A stretch of DNA of 23,132 bases from Apostichopus californicus (taxonomy: Eukaryota; Echinodermata; Holothuroidea; Aspidochirotida; Stichopodidae): contig JAIPMN010007505.1 of the NCBI GenBank assembly GCA_020650975.1, positions 1,305 through 24,436 on the forward strand, read 5' to 3'. Shown in pieces: positions 1 through 9,770 of the stretch. Positions within the stretch are counted from its first letter, which is position 1, and every line of letters starts with the position of its first letter. The notes below the pieces were generated by a model. That model saw only the letters and a program-made list of their open reading frames with translations. It did not search any database and was not told where the DNA came from. Position numbers and translations under genes: made by a program.

Positions 1-517
1 GTACTAAATACAACATTTTTATAGTTTGTTTTTTGGCACAAATAAATACACAAATTTCACTATTGCACAAACATAAACCAGCAAACACACACGAAGAAAG
101 CATTTAACTTATAATATATATAAACACCAAAATACCTCTTTAGCCCTTTAAAGTCGAGAACTTCCAGAAACCACTAATATTGCGAACTGCATTACGTGGC
201 ATAACCCTTCCATGGCTGATTCGGATCTCAGATCTTAAATATAATACGTATTCTGGCTAAACGCAACCAAGCCAGTGGTCCCTTTTCCGTGTGCGCCCAA
301 TATATATCAAAGGACATTGAAAAGGACTTATTACGTAACACAAATCACGAGGGTTCAACAAGCCAATTACACAAGGACTTCGTTCAAACATGTGTGAATA
401 ATTATGCAGCTGAATCTGAACAATTTGAGGTATGGTCAAGCAAAGTTACACCAAATGTTATGTAACAGACAACAATACAACAACACGCAAAATACATTTC
501 ACTACAAGGTGATTTCT
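1..517. other. Upstream region with no recognised gene
   Basis: AT-rich sequence. The open frames on either strand are short, have no recognisable domain and are not joined to convincing splice signals. I see no repeat family I can name. Confidence 0.5.
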
Positions 518-523
518 TATAAG
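518..523 (+). promoter_or_regulatory. TATA-like box of the small upstream gene
   Basis: TATAAG lies about 100 nt upstream of the ATG at 619, and no other ATG occurs between them. The position suits a core promoter, but the match is partial and such short motifs are common in AT-rich DNA. Confidence 0.25.
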
Positions 524-618
524 GACGGGGCAGTGGCGGTTAAATTGAACCTTGGTATTACTAAAACATTGAATTCCGATTATTTTCAGCTCCATTGCCG
601 CCTACACCCTTCTCTCAG

Positions 619-679
619 ATGTCACTGATAAAAGAAAGAAACCAGCCGAAGTCAAGCAAGTTAACATCGTATCATGACA
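619..679 (+). CDS. Predicted first coding exon, 20 codons, unknown protein
   Basis: The first ATG downstream of the TATA-like box is at 619. It opens 20 codons rich in Lys, Ser and Arg (MSLIKERNQPKSSKL...), ending one base into a codon at a consensus donor, ACA|GTAAGT at 680. The phase-1 end fits the phase-1 acceptor of the exon at 1305, giving a 151-residue protein if only these two exons are used. It also fits the phase-1 acceptor at 2815, so it could instead be the first exon of the RING-filamin-NHL gene. A CTCTCAG directly before the ATG could be an acceptor, in which case the exon is internal or starts here. No domain is recognisable. The support is splice geometry, not homology. Confidence 0.4.
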
Positions 680-1304
680 GTAAGTTATTGTATTGTCTTC
701 GGCCTGGAAAATCCAATATCTCGATGTATAAATGCGTGATACATTCCGAGGTTCGTCACCTGGAAAGGTATATAAAGCACTGCATACAACCAACGCAGAT
801 GTTCAACAGTGGTTACTTCGTAGCAACGTCGGGTACCTTTAGGATTTAAGAGGGGACCCATTGACTAGACTTGGAGTTGATGAATGCTCACTGAGGATTA
901 TCACTCAATGAGATCCGACCTTGATGTTTGCTCCATTTACAAATTCTGTCCTTATGAGATTTGGCGGAAAGTAAAACTAAGACATTCATTTAATTGTCTT
1001 ATTCATACCAATAGGCGCAAATGAAAATTATAACACGGCTACCAGCGTGAAACCCATAAAAGAGGTGGGGGTATTATCCTACATTTTAAATATGGCTACA
1101 TTCCCATGTAAAAAAACAAAAAACAAATATGACGTAATGTGATTGATCGTCTGTAAATAAAGCAAAAGGGATTTTAGCCGCTGAGCACTCCTCCTTGGTG
1201 CTATCATTGTGGTTGTATTTTCATCGTCCCTCCACCCCTTGCCCTCTATACCATCATCGTCAAACCATATGAGAGCAAAGTATTTTGTTTTATCATCCTT
1301 ACAG

Positions 1305-1699
1305 GTGATGATGATTTTGAAATTGTTACCAGCAAAGAGTTAATACCAGAAGAAAGGGGAACTAGTATTAAAAGTGGTGCAATCACACTACATGAAAGAG
1401 AAGCTGTAACCCCGCAGAAGAAGGTCACGTGTGATTTAGAGAGAGAAAGAAACAGAACCTTTAGAAGTTCGAATACACTGGGTGATCTGGAGATTACATC
1501 AAAGCCAAATTTAACCATGGTTAGTTCAACAAGCCCAAAGAATCAACCCTTTACAACATCTACCAGCCAACCAAACGCTTCTAGAGGAACTGATTCAACG
1601 GAGGCATCTTTATTCGGTCACAACAAGGGGAGCAGTACTGGTAACAAGCTCTATCAGAATGGTCAGTCTAGCAATCGATCATCTGCTATCATAGGATAA
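1305..1699 (+). CDS. Predicted terminal exon, Ser/Thr/Asn-rich protein of unknown function
   Basis: An acceptor with a pyrimidine tract (TTTTATCATCCTTACAG) precedes an open frame of 131 codons ending in TAA at 1697-1699. It begins two bases into a codon (phase 1), matching the donor at 680. The protein starts with a strongly acidic patch (DDDFEIVTSKEL), then has a charged segment, then a Ser/Thr/Asn-rich low-complexity tail with no cysteine pattern or membrane segment. AATAAA lies about 220 nt after the stop, which supports a terminal exon. Possible phase-1 donors at 1641 (CTG|GTAACA) and 1662 (ATG|GTCAGT) would let the exon be internal and splice on to the RING exon at 2815. I do not recognise the family. 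Confidence 0.5.
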
Positions 1700-1915
1700 A
1701 CTTGGACAAGGAAGAGAACGTTAATACACAGAGAGTTTACACAAATTCGTGACACAAAATAGTTAGGAATGTGTTAGGGTAGGCTTATCTATTATGTCGG
1801 GCGCTCCAGGTCGCGCAAAATGCACAATTTCATGAACGGTTCCCTTGAACGTTTACCTTTCGTTTGATGTGTGTGTTCAGTAACTTAAAAAAAAGTGTAT
1901 ATTATTTTCAACATC

Positions 1916-1921
1916 AATAAA
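1916..1921 (+). terminator. Polyadenylation signal AATAAA
   Basis: AATAAA sits about 220 nt after the stop at 1699, within AT-rich sequence. It would close the transcript of the small upstream gene, or act as an intronic polyadenylation site if the exon at 1305 is spliced to 2815. Confidence 0.45.
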
Positions 1922-2814
1922 TGTATCAGCTTTCTTTGTTAAATGTATAGCTGTAACGTATAATGACGTGAGTTTTTATGTTTAAAAACCACATCGCTTC
2001 CAGAGAAATATCATCTGATAAATGCCCTGCTAAAAAGCTCTGTTGTTATTTTCCTCGAAAACCAAACTCTGTTTACAACTTAAACATTATTGATCTGAAA
2101 TATGCTACAAAGACAAAGATCGATTATGAAAGATCTACACCTGCTGTATTGCATCCCATGATGTGTAGACCATTACGATGATTTCTTCCCCTCTTTTTTT
2201 GCTTCTGGAAATACGTAAAAGTTTCGAATCTTAAGGAAAACACATTGCAGCCCTTAATCCAGTGAAGTATGCTCCTTAATCCAGTGAAGCTCAACTTTCA
2301 AACCTTTTCATAACTTTCATCTTACTTAGTTGGCAATGCCATTACAATGTCGTAATATATTTACTTCTCACATATGCTTTCAATGGCTTTTTAAAACGTA
2401 CCATTGGATTGCAGAAATTTGATGTGGTAATTGCCCCTAAAAGCATAGCAACCAGTGGTGTACTCTGTACATGTACTTTTTGCTTTCTCTTTATATTTTC
2501 AGTATACGTATATATGGTGATAACAGACAACGACAGGGATAAAGTCCAAATTTTCGCAAACGGCGATATTATTTCAATGTTTGTCTACGAACTTTTATTT
2601 AACGCAAGTAAATACTCAAACCTGCTGGTGTAAGATTAAATATTTGTATTGCCTTTAAATATGAGTAACTTGAGACCGAAGAAACCTGCATATAGGAATA
2701 CTCATTGCATGAATAGATCATATGAGAATACCAGGAACCAACCCATATGCTTAAGTAATGAATATCAAACATTCCCATGAAATTCATTGAACGTTCTCAT
2801 GTTTCAACCCACAG
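1922..2814. other. Intergenic sequence or intron, no gene seen
   Basis: AT-rich with only short open frames and no domain. A 16-base motif, CCTTAATCCAGTGAAG, occurs twice in close succession at about 2252-2288. The final bases (TCTCATGTTTCAACCCACAG) form a good splice acceptor for the RING-filamin-NHL exon. Confidence 0.5.
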
Positions 2815-4382
2815 ATTCGCAAGGGGTGATCATGAAAGCAATGAGGGATAGCTTGATTTGTCCTATTTGTCTTGACTTGCTTGAAAACGCAAAAACGCTT
2901 CCATGTCAACATGTGGTCTGCAAAGAATGCCTAGAACAATGGATGGCCAGTAAAGGTGAGTTGAGATGCCCCACCTGTAATACCAGACAATCGAAACCAG
3001 AAAGTGGAGTCAATGGTTTACCTTCTAACTTTATGTTGAACAATCTAGCAGCAGAGATGAAGAAACTAGATCCACAGGAGGAAACTGATTTGACTGTCGT
3101 TGAAGAGGAGGAGAAGGTTCATGAGGAACCCCACTCTACTTCAGTCGGTGCAACTCTTACCAATGAACATAGTACGCATTCATATTCAGATGATGACGAA
3201 TGGCAGCGGACACCTGTTGCCAATATGTCATTCTTGGAAAGGTTGGGCACGAGATTTAGCTATCGAAAAGGTTGGGCAATAAAACTGAGAGTTCAGTTAT
3301 GTAATGCAGAAGGACATCCCATACGCGGCAGATCCTCTGATATAGTTCATTCTACTGTTTGTGACCCAATGAATGAGGAAGTTGATGTTTCTAATGTGAG
3401 CCTTAATCAAGGAACTGGAGATATCATTATGAGTTTCATTCCGCAAAGAATTGGTGTACATATGGTCAATGCATACCTAGCTGGAGAGGCAATTGTCGGT
3501 TCTCCTGCGAAAATTGTGGTCTATTCAACCGGGCAAATATATTTGGAATTGAAGCCTGTGGGATTAAGTCGTCCAAAAGGAATTGCATTGCTAGGAACCG
3601 AGATATTCATCACAGATAACTTGGTTATAAAGACAAACTGGTCTTGCGAACAGTGCAAGTTCTCCGGAACAAACTCACATGTCGGTAGTGACGTTGTAAA
3701 CCCATTTGGCATCACAGAGTACGCTGGGAGATTGTTTATAACAGATTTGCATAGCAAATGCGTATATGTGTATAACAACAATGGACACCTGCATACATTT
3801 GGTATGGGATGTATAAAAAACCCAACAGGAATAGCTGTCAGTAAAAATGGCATGATTTACGTCGCCGATAGTTCATCAAACACCATAAAGGCATTCTCTT
3901 CGACCTTCTCGCTCTCTCGTAGCACTGACTTGAACTGTCAGATGGGGCTGGAATGCTTTCCGGCATTACTAGCTCTGAATAAAACAGACAATAAAATTAT
4001 AGTTGCTGATAACGGTGCTAACCTCATCAGAATTGTCGATCTCGATACGGGTAGGATTAAAATTGTCAAAACAAGGGTACAGCAGGCCCCTGCCACACCT
4101 TTCGGTGTTGCAGTAGATCAAGACGACAACATTTTTGTTTCATTGACGTTTGATCCGTCTACGCTCTCTCAGCACCAAGTGTTTCGAAATAATCAGACAC
4201 GTAAAACAGGCGGTGCAATTAATATTTATGCTCCTAGTGGATATTATCTGGGAACAATTGGTGATCAAGATCTGGTACGACCCCGTGGTATTTGCATTGT
4301 CAATGACCCGTCACCGCAGCTCTTGGTGGTTGAAGCTGGAAACTCTGAACGGAATCCGTGTATAATCATGTACAGAATTTAA
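2815..4382 (+). CDS. RING-filamin-NHL protein A (TRIM2/3-like, no B-box), large exon
   Basis: Predicted E3 ubiquitin ligase. The frame is open from 2787. The residues below are counted from 2787. A C3HC4 RING spans residues 25-64 (C25, C28, C40, H42, C45, C48, C61, C64). It is followed by GLPSNFMLNNLAAEM (77-91), a post-RING segment typical of TRIM-like RINGs, and an acidic linker (about 98-140). A filamin/ABP280-type Ig repeat lies at about 150-246 and ends in VGSPAKIVV. Six NHL blades start near residues 262, 305, 345, 392, 437 and 498. TRIM2, TRIM3 and TRIM71 have B-box and coiled-coil segments between RING and filamin; none is present here. I place the start at the phase-1 acceptor ACAG|AT (2814/2815). 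An unspliced start at ATG 2799, 2832 or 2841 is the alternative. The stop is TAA. A paralogue lies at 18417-20008 on the same strand. Confidence 0.9.
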
Positions 4383-4600
4383 TTGAAGCGTATTGTGATG
4401 TAAGTAATTACTGTAAGATTTATTGTAGCAGAGAAAGCTTTTTATAAGAATGAGTGTTTCTGTTAGTTGGAGGAATCATGCTAAGAAGTATATATACACA
4501 TATTATGATAATACTGTAACGAAAATTTACTCTGTATAGCCTACTTCATTTGTTTACGCCGCTGGTGGCTTTTCTTGCTAGCAATTCGGTGCATGTGTGA
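4383..4600. other. Probable 3' untranslated region of gene A
   Basis: AT-rich sequence after the stop codon. It contains no AATAAA. The nearest canonical signal is at 5027, beyond the SINE. Confidence 0.4.
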
Positions 4601-4907
4601 GTGTGGTAGCCAATTGGCTAAGGCGTCGGACTCGTGATCCAAGGATTGCTGGTTCGATCCCTGCCTAATTCATTACGTTTTGTCCTTGGGCAAGATGCTT
4701 TATCTCACTTGCCTCTCTCCACCCAGGTTTTAAATGGGTACCTGTGAGGTAACTTGTCATTGGGCGCAGTATATAACTGCTGCCGACTGGAGGGATTGTC
4801 CCTGGGACAGGTTATCATTGACCAGGGTAATATAACGTCTGTAAAGCGCTTTGAGATCTATCGCTGGTGTAAAGCGCTATATAAAAATCAAATAGTAATA
4901 GTAGTAT
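4601..4907 (+). mobile_element. tRNA-derived SINE
   Basis: The 5' part looks like a tRNA gene: an A-box-like TAGCCAATTGGCTAAGGCG at 4607-4625, an anticodon-arm-like GGACTCGTGATCC with a CGT triplet in the loop, and a B box GGTTCGATCCC at 4651-4661. There is no intact acceptor stem, so this is a tRNA-like promoter and not a tRNA gene. The body of about 200 bp ends in a 3' tail with two GTAAAGCGCT motifs (about 4841 and 4869) and ATATAAAAATC, then an AT-rich TAGTAATAGTAG run. That tail type is common in SINEs of marine invertebrates. I could not identify target-site duplications, and the ends are approximate. Confidence 0.75.
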
Positions 4908-5026
4908 AAATGTTTTGTATCTTCTCTCATGTATAACTTGAACTAACTAAGAATTCACACGTGTAGACATAACTGAGGAAGCACAGAGAGCACACGTCAA
5001 CCGAGGGTCTCCGGATAGTGTATGCC

Positions 5027-5032
5027 AATAAA
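5027..5032 (+). terminator. Possible polyadenylation signal AATAAA
   Basis: This is the first canonical AATAAA after the gene A stop codon, about 645 nt downstream. If gene A uses it, the SINE lies inside its 3' untranslated region. Chance occurrence is quite possible. Confidence 0.25.
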
Positions 5033-5189
5033 GACAACATAAATGTATTTTCTGAAAGTCCTATGAAAAAGTCATTGTACATAAATCATTGATAAACGTA
5101 TTTGGCGTGACTGTCGTAATGTTTATCTAATTTTAAGAGAGTTTACGTTGTGAACTGACGTAATTAAGTCCGTGGTTTTTATCATTGAG

Positions 5190-6470
5190 ATAGCAGTTTG
5201 ACCGGTCTCGCCCTCTTAGCCTTTCTTGATCTTATAAGAAATAATTTGCAAGTTAATTAAACGAATGATCTTACATCAGGACGTTGCACAGCTGAACTCG
5301 TCTTCGCTTTTAAAGTGCTAGCAGAAAAAGCTATAACATCCGTAGGTTACACTTTAAATATATTGATGCTAGATATGAGCAAGGCGTTCGACACAATTCA
5401 AAGAAGATCCTTGCTTAATGACCTAGAAAACGTTCTTGACAACGACGAACTTCACCTGATATCACTGCTAATCGATAACGTCTCCTACACCGTCAAACTG
5501 GAGGGCAAACTCGGACTTCCTTTTAACACTTACATTGGTTCACCACAAGGAGACATTGCAAGCGCACTATTTTTTATAACTTATCTAGCCAACTCTTTGA
5601 AATCAGATGATAACGATATCGAAGCAGTTATCCTGCCATCTCAGTTAGCTGATCATGATTACAGCACAACCACCAACTCTTTTCTTCACAGTAGACCAAC
5701 AATACGCTTATGATATCTCTTGGGCATCAACTGGTCAGCATATACTGCAAGATATCGAAAAACGAGTTTCTGAGAAACTGACAGGAAGGAATCTGAAAAT
5801 CAATTGCACAAAAACTGAGAAATTTTCAATCACAAGAAAAGGAAATGAAAGTTGGAAGAAGTGTAAATATGTTGGAAGCTTGGTGGGGACCAAAAAGATA
5901 TTAACCGAAGAATTGGTATAACCAACGGTGCTTTCAACATACTGTCAAGTATTTTCAAAAGCAAAAAGATAAGCCGGAACATTAAGCTTAGGATTTTCGA
6001 GGCTTTATTAAAGTTTTTTTTTTTGTACAATTGCGACCTGTGGGGCACAACGAAGGATCTTGATCGCAAAATTGACACTTTTCAAAGGAGACTACTTCGT
6101 AATGTTTTCAACATTAGATGGACCAATAACAATTGGTTATCAAACAATGAGCTCTACAATGAAACCAACCAAACACCTTGGTCATCCATAGTCGCACATA
6201 GAAGATTGAGATTTTTCGGTCATATTAGCAAGACTCCAGGAGGACGCTCCAGCAAAGGTTGCTTTAAGAGAAGCATTGAGACATACTGCTAAACCAGTAG
6301 GAAGGCGCGTGACTACCTTGCTTGGAAAAATAAAGTCACAATTTAAGGACGTTAACATAAACAATTTCGAGGAAGCAATAAACCTTGCACAAGATCGTGA
6401 TACATGGCGGAGGTTAATCACTGAGCATGTCGGATAGACGAGACTCAACTTACTACTACTACTTACTATC
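5190..6470 (+). mobile_element. Degraded LINE (non-LTR retrotransposon), 5'-truncated
   Basis: The sequence encodes fragments of one reverse transcriptase across shifted frames, in collinear order. From 5261 it reads a fingers segment (SGRCTAELVFAFK), motif A (LMLDMSKAFDTI) and motif B (GSPQGDIASALFF). After a shift near 5690 comes the catalytic motif as QQYAYDISWAS, where YADD is expected. A base loss near 5897 and an extra G near 6239-6240 separate the rest. The C-terminal part carries RRLRFFGHISKTP and LAQDRDTWRRLITEHVG, ending at TAG 6435-6437, then a TACTACTAC tail. The N-terminal endonuclease part is absent. The element is dead: several frameshifts and a lost active-site Asp. I do not assign a clade. 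Confidence 0.85.
5261..6437 (+). pseudogene. Broken reverse transcriptase ORF of the LINE
   Basis: Collinear pieces run at about 5261-5690, 5690-5896, 5897-6239 and 6240-6437, alternating between two reading frames. An in-frame TAA at 5258-5260 lies just upstream, where LINE relatives usually continue. The breaks look like single-base changes, which fits long neutral decay. One catalytic Asp is replaced by Tyr in the YADD box. No product is expected. Confidence 0.8.
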
Positions 6471-6703
6471 TTACATCAACTATTCTTTGTGACAAATTTT
6501 CTTCAAGCGAAGTTTTAACGTAAAATATATGAGCATTAAGCTGGCTTAAATGTACACACAGCCTATGTATAGTGCTGTGTTTATCGTATAACCTGTCCTA
6601 GACACAAGTCTGAATGATATTTGGAAAATTGCGTTCTCCCTAGTAGAGAATAAATCCTTATAAAGTAGCCTGTGTGACTGTATTCTAAGCTAAAGACGTT
6701 AGA

Positions 6704-6826
6704 TTGCGTTATTGACGCAGTGCATTCGTTTTGCATTATTGACGCGGTGCGTTCGTTTTGCGATATTGACGCAGTGCGCTCGTATTGCGTCGTTGGTGCA
6801 GTGCGTGCACGTTGCGTCGATAATTG
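6704..6826. repeat. 27-bp minisatellite, about 4.5 copies
   Basis: Units start at 6704, 6731, 6758 and 6785, with a partial unit at 6812. Each begins TTGCGTTATTGACGCAGTGC or a close variant. The period is a multiple of three, so the minus strand has an open frame of 9-residue units (such as TASISQNER). I take this as a by-product of the repeat and not as a gene. Confidence 0.85.
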
Positions 6827-7005
6827 TACTGAACTCGTTATGTTAGGCCACAACTGAATACATCTACTCAGCTAACATATAATGTATTAGTCTGTTCATA
6901 TACTTAGTCCGTCATTACGCTTGTTCATTGATTCTGTACTTTGATTCCATTTATCTGTTGAGACAAATAACTTTGGAAATCAGATAGGGAATAAAACCGA
7001 ATAAA

Positions 7006-7120
7006 AATTCCAAGGAAAAAACGTTTTGAAAGAGATGTAACTCATTGAAGCAAAACAAAACCATAATTTCAGTTGAGATCCAACTGTTCAATACGGTTAA
7101 CGTTTGCCTAACTACGAAAG
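7006..7120 (+). repeat. Direct duplication, copy 1
   Basis: About 115 bp starting TTCCAAGGAAAAAACGTTTT and ending CTAACTACGAAAG. It matches 7241-7360 closely, with a few substitutions and a 4-bp indel (GTATAT versus GC after TTGAA). Confidence 0.85.
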
Positions 7121-7240
7121 ACATATAAATCCACTGTCTTCATCTCTGTGCTTCATGAGAAACAAGTAGAAGTTTAATTACGAAAAAAAGGAGACGTCTT
7201 GGGGCGGCCGGCGTTACAGTACCATACAAAAGCATACTTA

Positions 7241-7360
7241 ATTTCCAAGGAAAAAACGTTTTGAAAGAGATGTTACTCATTGAAGTATATAAAACAAAAC
7301 CATCATTTCAGTTGAGATCCAACTGCTCAATACGGTTAACGTTTGCCTAACTACGAAAGA
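7241..7360 (+). repeat. Direct duplication, copy 2
   Basis: Second copy of the 7006-7120 segment. The spacer (7121-7240) contains a GC-rich GGGGCGGCCGGCG, which stands out from the AT-rich surroundings. The copies could mark a segmental duplication or an unrecognised element. Confidence 0.85.
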
Positions 7361-7483
7361 ACGTGGGTTAACATCTACGTTTATTCATCATTAGATCCGA
7401 ATGAAAGTACATTACAAATCTTCTTCGTTTGTTACATATGATTTGTTAAATTATAGAACAGGATAAAAAATTCCAGCCTCCAG

Positions 7484-7570
7484 GGTTACGGTCGCCCTAA
7501 CCAACTGGGAATATGGACACTGATTATATTATGTCCGGAGGTTCGAAACCAGGGAGGAAGGTCGTCATTC
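7484..7570 (+). mobile_element. tRNA-like SINE head (second family)
   Basis: A perfect B box GGTTCGAAACC lies at 7540-7550. Before it is a 5-bp anticodon-type stem (GGACA at 7515-7519, TGTCC at 7532-7536) with an oversized 12-base loop, and before that an A-box-like CGCCCTAACCAACTGGG. The spacing fits a pol III internal promoter. The 3' limit is not clear. It differs from the SINE at 4601. Confidence 0.45.
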
Positions 7571-8486
7571 CACTGCATACCTTGTCACTTGTATCGAACA
7601 ATACTAGTTCTGTTTTGGTGAAAATATTTTGCCTAACTATGGGGACCAATCATACCAGCCAACATGAAATCATTTGTAAATCTTAAAGTATTTTAAGCCC
7701 GAAGTGGTTTTTGGGAAGTCCTGGCGTGCCGTATCGCAGTTTGACTTTTTACAGTTCTATGATGTTTTCACTGAATAATCCGCTCCGCAGACGCTTTATT
7801 TAGGAATTTGGTCGCTGTATGATTTGTGCTGCTAGGTAAATTCAATCTCATTGATAAGATGGAGAAGTTTATCGTCATAAACAAAATACTTCTACTATAT
7901 ACGTCTTTCGATCAGACCCGGTGACAGAAGAACATTCAGGCGCAGCCGGAACCCGATTTCGTTACATCCTTTCTCGCTTTAAGCACGTTAACCCACAAAA
8001 AAGATTTGGACCTAATAGAGTGAAATTTGATTTTCTTTTTTCACCTTCCAAGTCCGTCAGTGTTATCCAGTAATGCACACATGAAATACTTTCTATGAGT
8101 ACTGAAGTTTTTAGATGGGCACATATATTTTATTTTGTGAAGACTTTATTTGCTAAGTGAGATACAAGAACGAACTTTAGACGTTAACTCCAGTGTATTT
8201 GATAATTTGGTCTGTAAACTTGACAAATAAATGGCTTCAATATAACAAACAACTTACTTACCTTCTTGCAAAAACCTACATTTCAATGAACAAGAGACTT
8301 TCCTTGCATGTACAAACACTCATCAATGAAAAGCTTCACATGCAATGAAAATATTAAATTTACACAAGTTTTCACAGAAAGTATTGCATGTGAGTGTTAA
8401 CCATGAGCTAACAAATGTACCACTTCATGCAACGTCATGAACAAGAAACAGTCTGTCAAAACATCCATGTGATTATGTTTTTATTT
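7571..8486. other. Intergenic, no gene seen
   Basis: AT-rich, with no open frame I would call. A short inverted repeat, CACATGCAAT near 8338 and ATTGCATGTG near 8384, is the only structure noted. Confidence 0.5.
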
Positions 8487-8515
8487 TTCTATGGTTCTAT
8501 GGTTCTATGGTTCTA
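8487..8515. repeat. 8-bp microsatellite, about 3.5 copies
   Basis: The unit TTCTATGG is repeated in tandem and ends in TTCTATT. Confidence 0.9.
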
Positions 8516-9430
8516 TTCTTTGTGATTCTTTTTCGAAACAAAACTTCTCTGATACAAGGTATGCTGCATCTTACTGCTAAAAAAAGAAAAACTTCCTTCT
8601 TCATTCCTGTTTTCGAAATTTTTTAACTTCTTACGTTTAAGTTGTAATTCTGTTATAAATTTGCATGACAAATTGACAAAAATGAATATATTTACCTGTT
8701 GAAAGAATTGAAATATGTTTTTTAAGTTCTTGTCTGCTATTTCTATTACAAGATACCTGAAACAAAGAAAACAAATTCTTTCAGGAACTGGCCTACAATT
8801 CATGAAATTCATGAAATCATTTGATGGAACTTAAATCAAAACATTTACAAGAGCAGAAGACAATTGCGCGAGATTTGATCAAGGAGACTGCACAGTAAGT
8901 TACACTATTATAGGTTTGGAATACACTTAGGAAAACATATCAGGATTTGGATGGAGTATGGTACAGACTTCGAGATAAAACACAAACCTTCCTCTGGACT
9001 ATCTCTTTTAAGTATTGACAGTTTCAAGTGTATCTGGAACCATCTCTTGTTTGAATCACAAATTGACTCAGTGTATCTTCTGACTGAGCCTTCTAACTTT
9101 AATGGTGGTGGTAGCCTTTGTCTCTTATCATAGCAGCTTACGAGTATATCTGACGTATTCAGTGTGAAGGGCACGCCCCCACCTCCGTCACCCTCATCCC
9201 AATTATTAATCACTGGTAATAGTAAATTAAAACTATTGAAGGGGAGGGGCGGACTGACCAATATTTCTCTAACTTTGTCCCCTGTGGTGCAAAAAGCCAA
9301 CTAGAGCACCAGATGCAGTGGAGTAAATATGAATCTATCCAAAATATGGAATTGGAAATAGAAGGAAAACCGGTGGCCAGTTTTAGTAACTTCGCCTAAC
9401 AAATTTCACATTTGTTGATGACACAATCGA
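8516..9430. other. Intergenic, no supported gene
   Basis: The minus strand is open for 130 codons at 8908-9300, but I see no recognisable domain, splice site or conserved motif, so it is not called as a gene. Confidence 0.4.
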
Positions 9431-9439
9431 AATGCCAAT

Positions 9440-9770
9440 ATTTTATCTAAAAAATTCGACTATTTCATCTCAGAATTGTGTTTTTCTTTTCTCAGACACT
9501 TTACTTTTTTTCCGGATAATTTTACTTTCTTTCTCGAAATTTCAACCTGTAATATCGGGAATTCTGCTTTTATCTCACAATTTCTGTACATAAAGAAATT
9601 GTTTTCGACAGTGTTTTATCAGAAAATTGTGATTATTTTATTTCAAAAGTGAGTCTGTATTTTCCAACTTTCCACCTTTTTTTCTGGAATTTTCGACAAT
9701 TAAATCTGAGACTCTTTTCTTTTATGCTGAGCTTTGGTTTGCATCTCAATTTTGCATCTATTTAATCTGA
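9440..9770. repeat. Pyrimidine-rich decayed repeat tract
   Basis: Loose recurrences of TCAGAATTTT, TTTTTCTCGGAATTTC and TTTTATCTCA at irregular spacing suggest an old, strongly diverged tandem repeat. The period is not exact. Confidence 0.4.

Noticed and set aside
2787-4382. Gene A as a direct TRIM2 or TRIM3 orthologue
   Set aside because: The B-box and coiled coil are missing, and the paralogue shares this loss, so I give no gene symbol.
4601-4672. A functional tRNA gene
   Set aside because: A and B boxes are present, but the acceptor stem does not close and the sequence continues into a typical SINE body and tail.
6704-6826. CRISPR-like array
   Set aside because: The units are contiguous without unique spacers, and the sequence is from an animal genome.
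6581-6853. Repetitive 90-codon protein on the minus strand
   Set aside because: The open frame follows from a 27-bp repeat whose length is a multiple of three. No start context or flanking gene structure supports it.
8908-9300. 130-codon open frame on the minus strand
   Set aside because: No recognisable domain, no splice or promoter context and low-complexity stretches. It may be repeat-derived, but I cannot support a gene.
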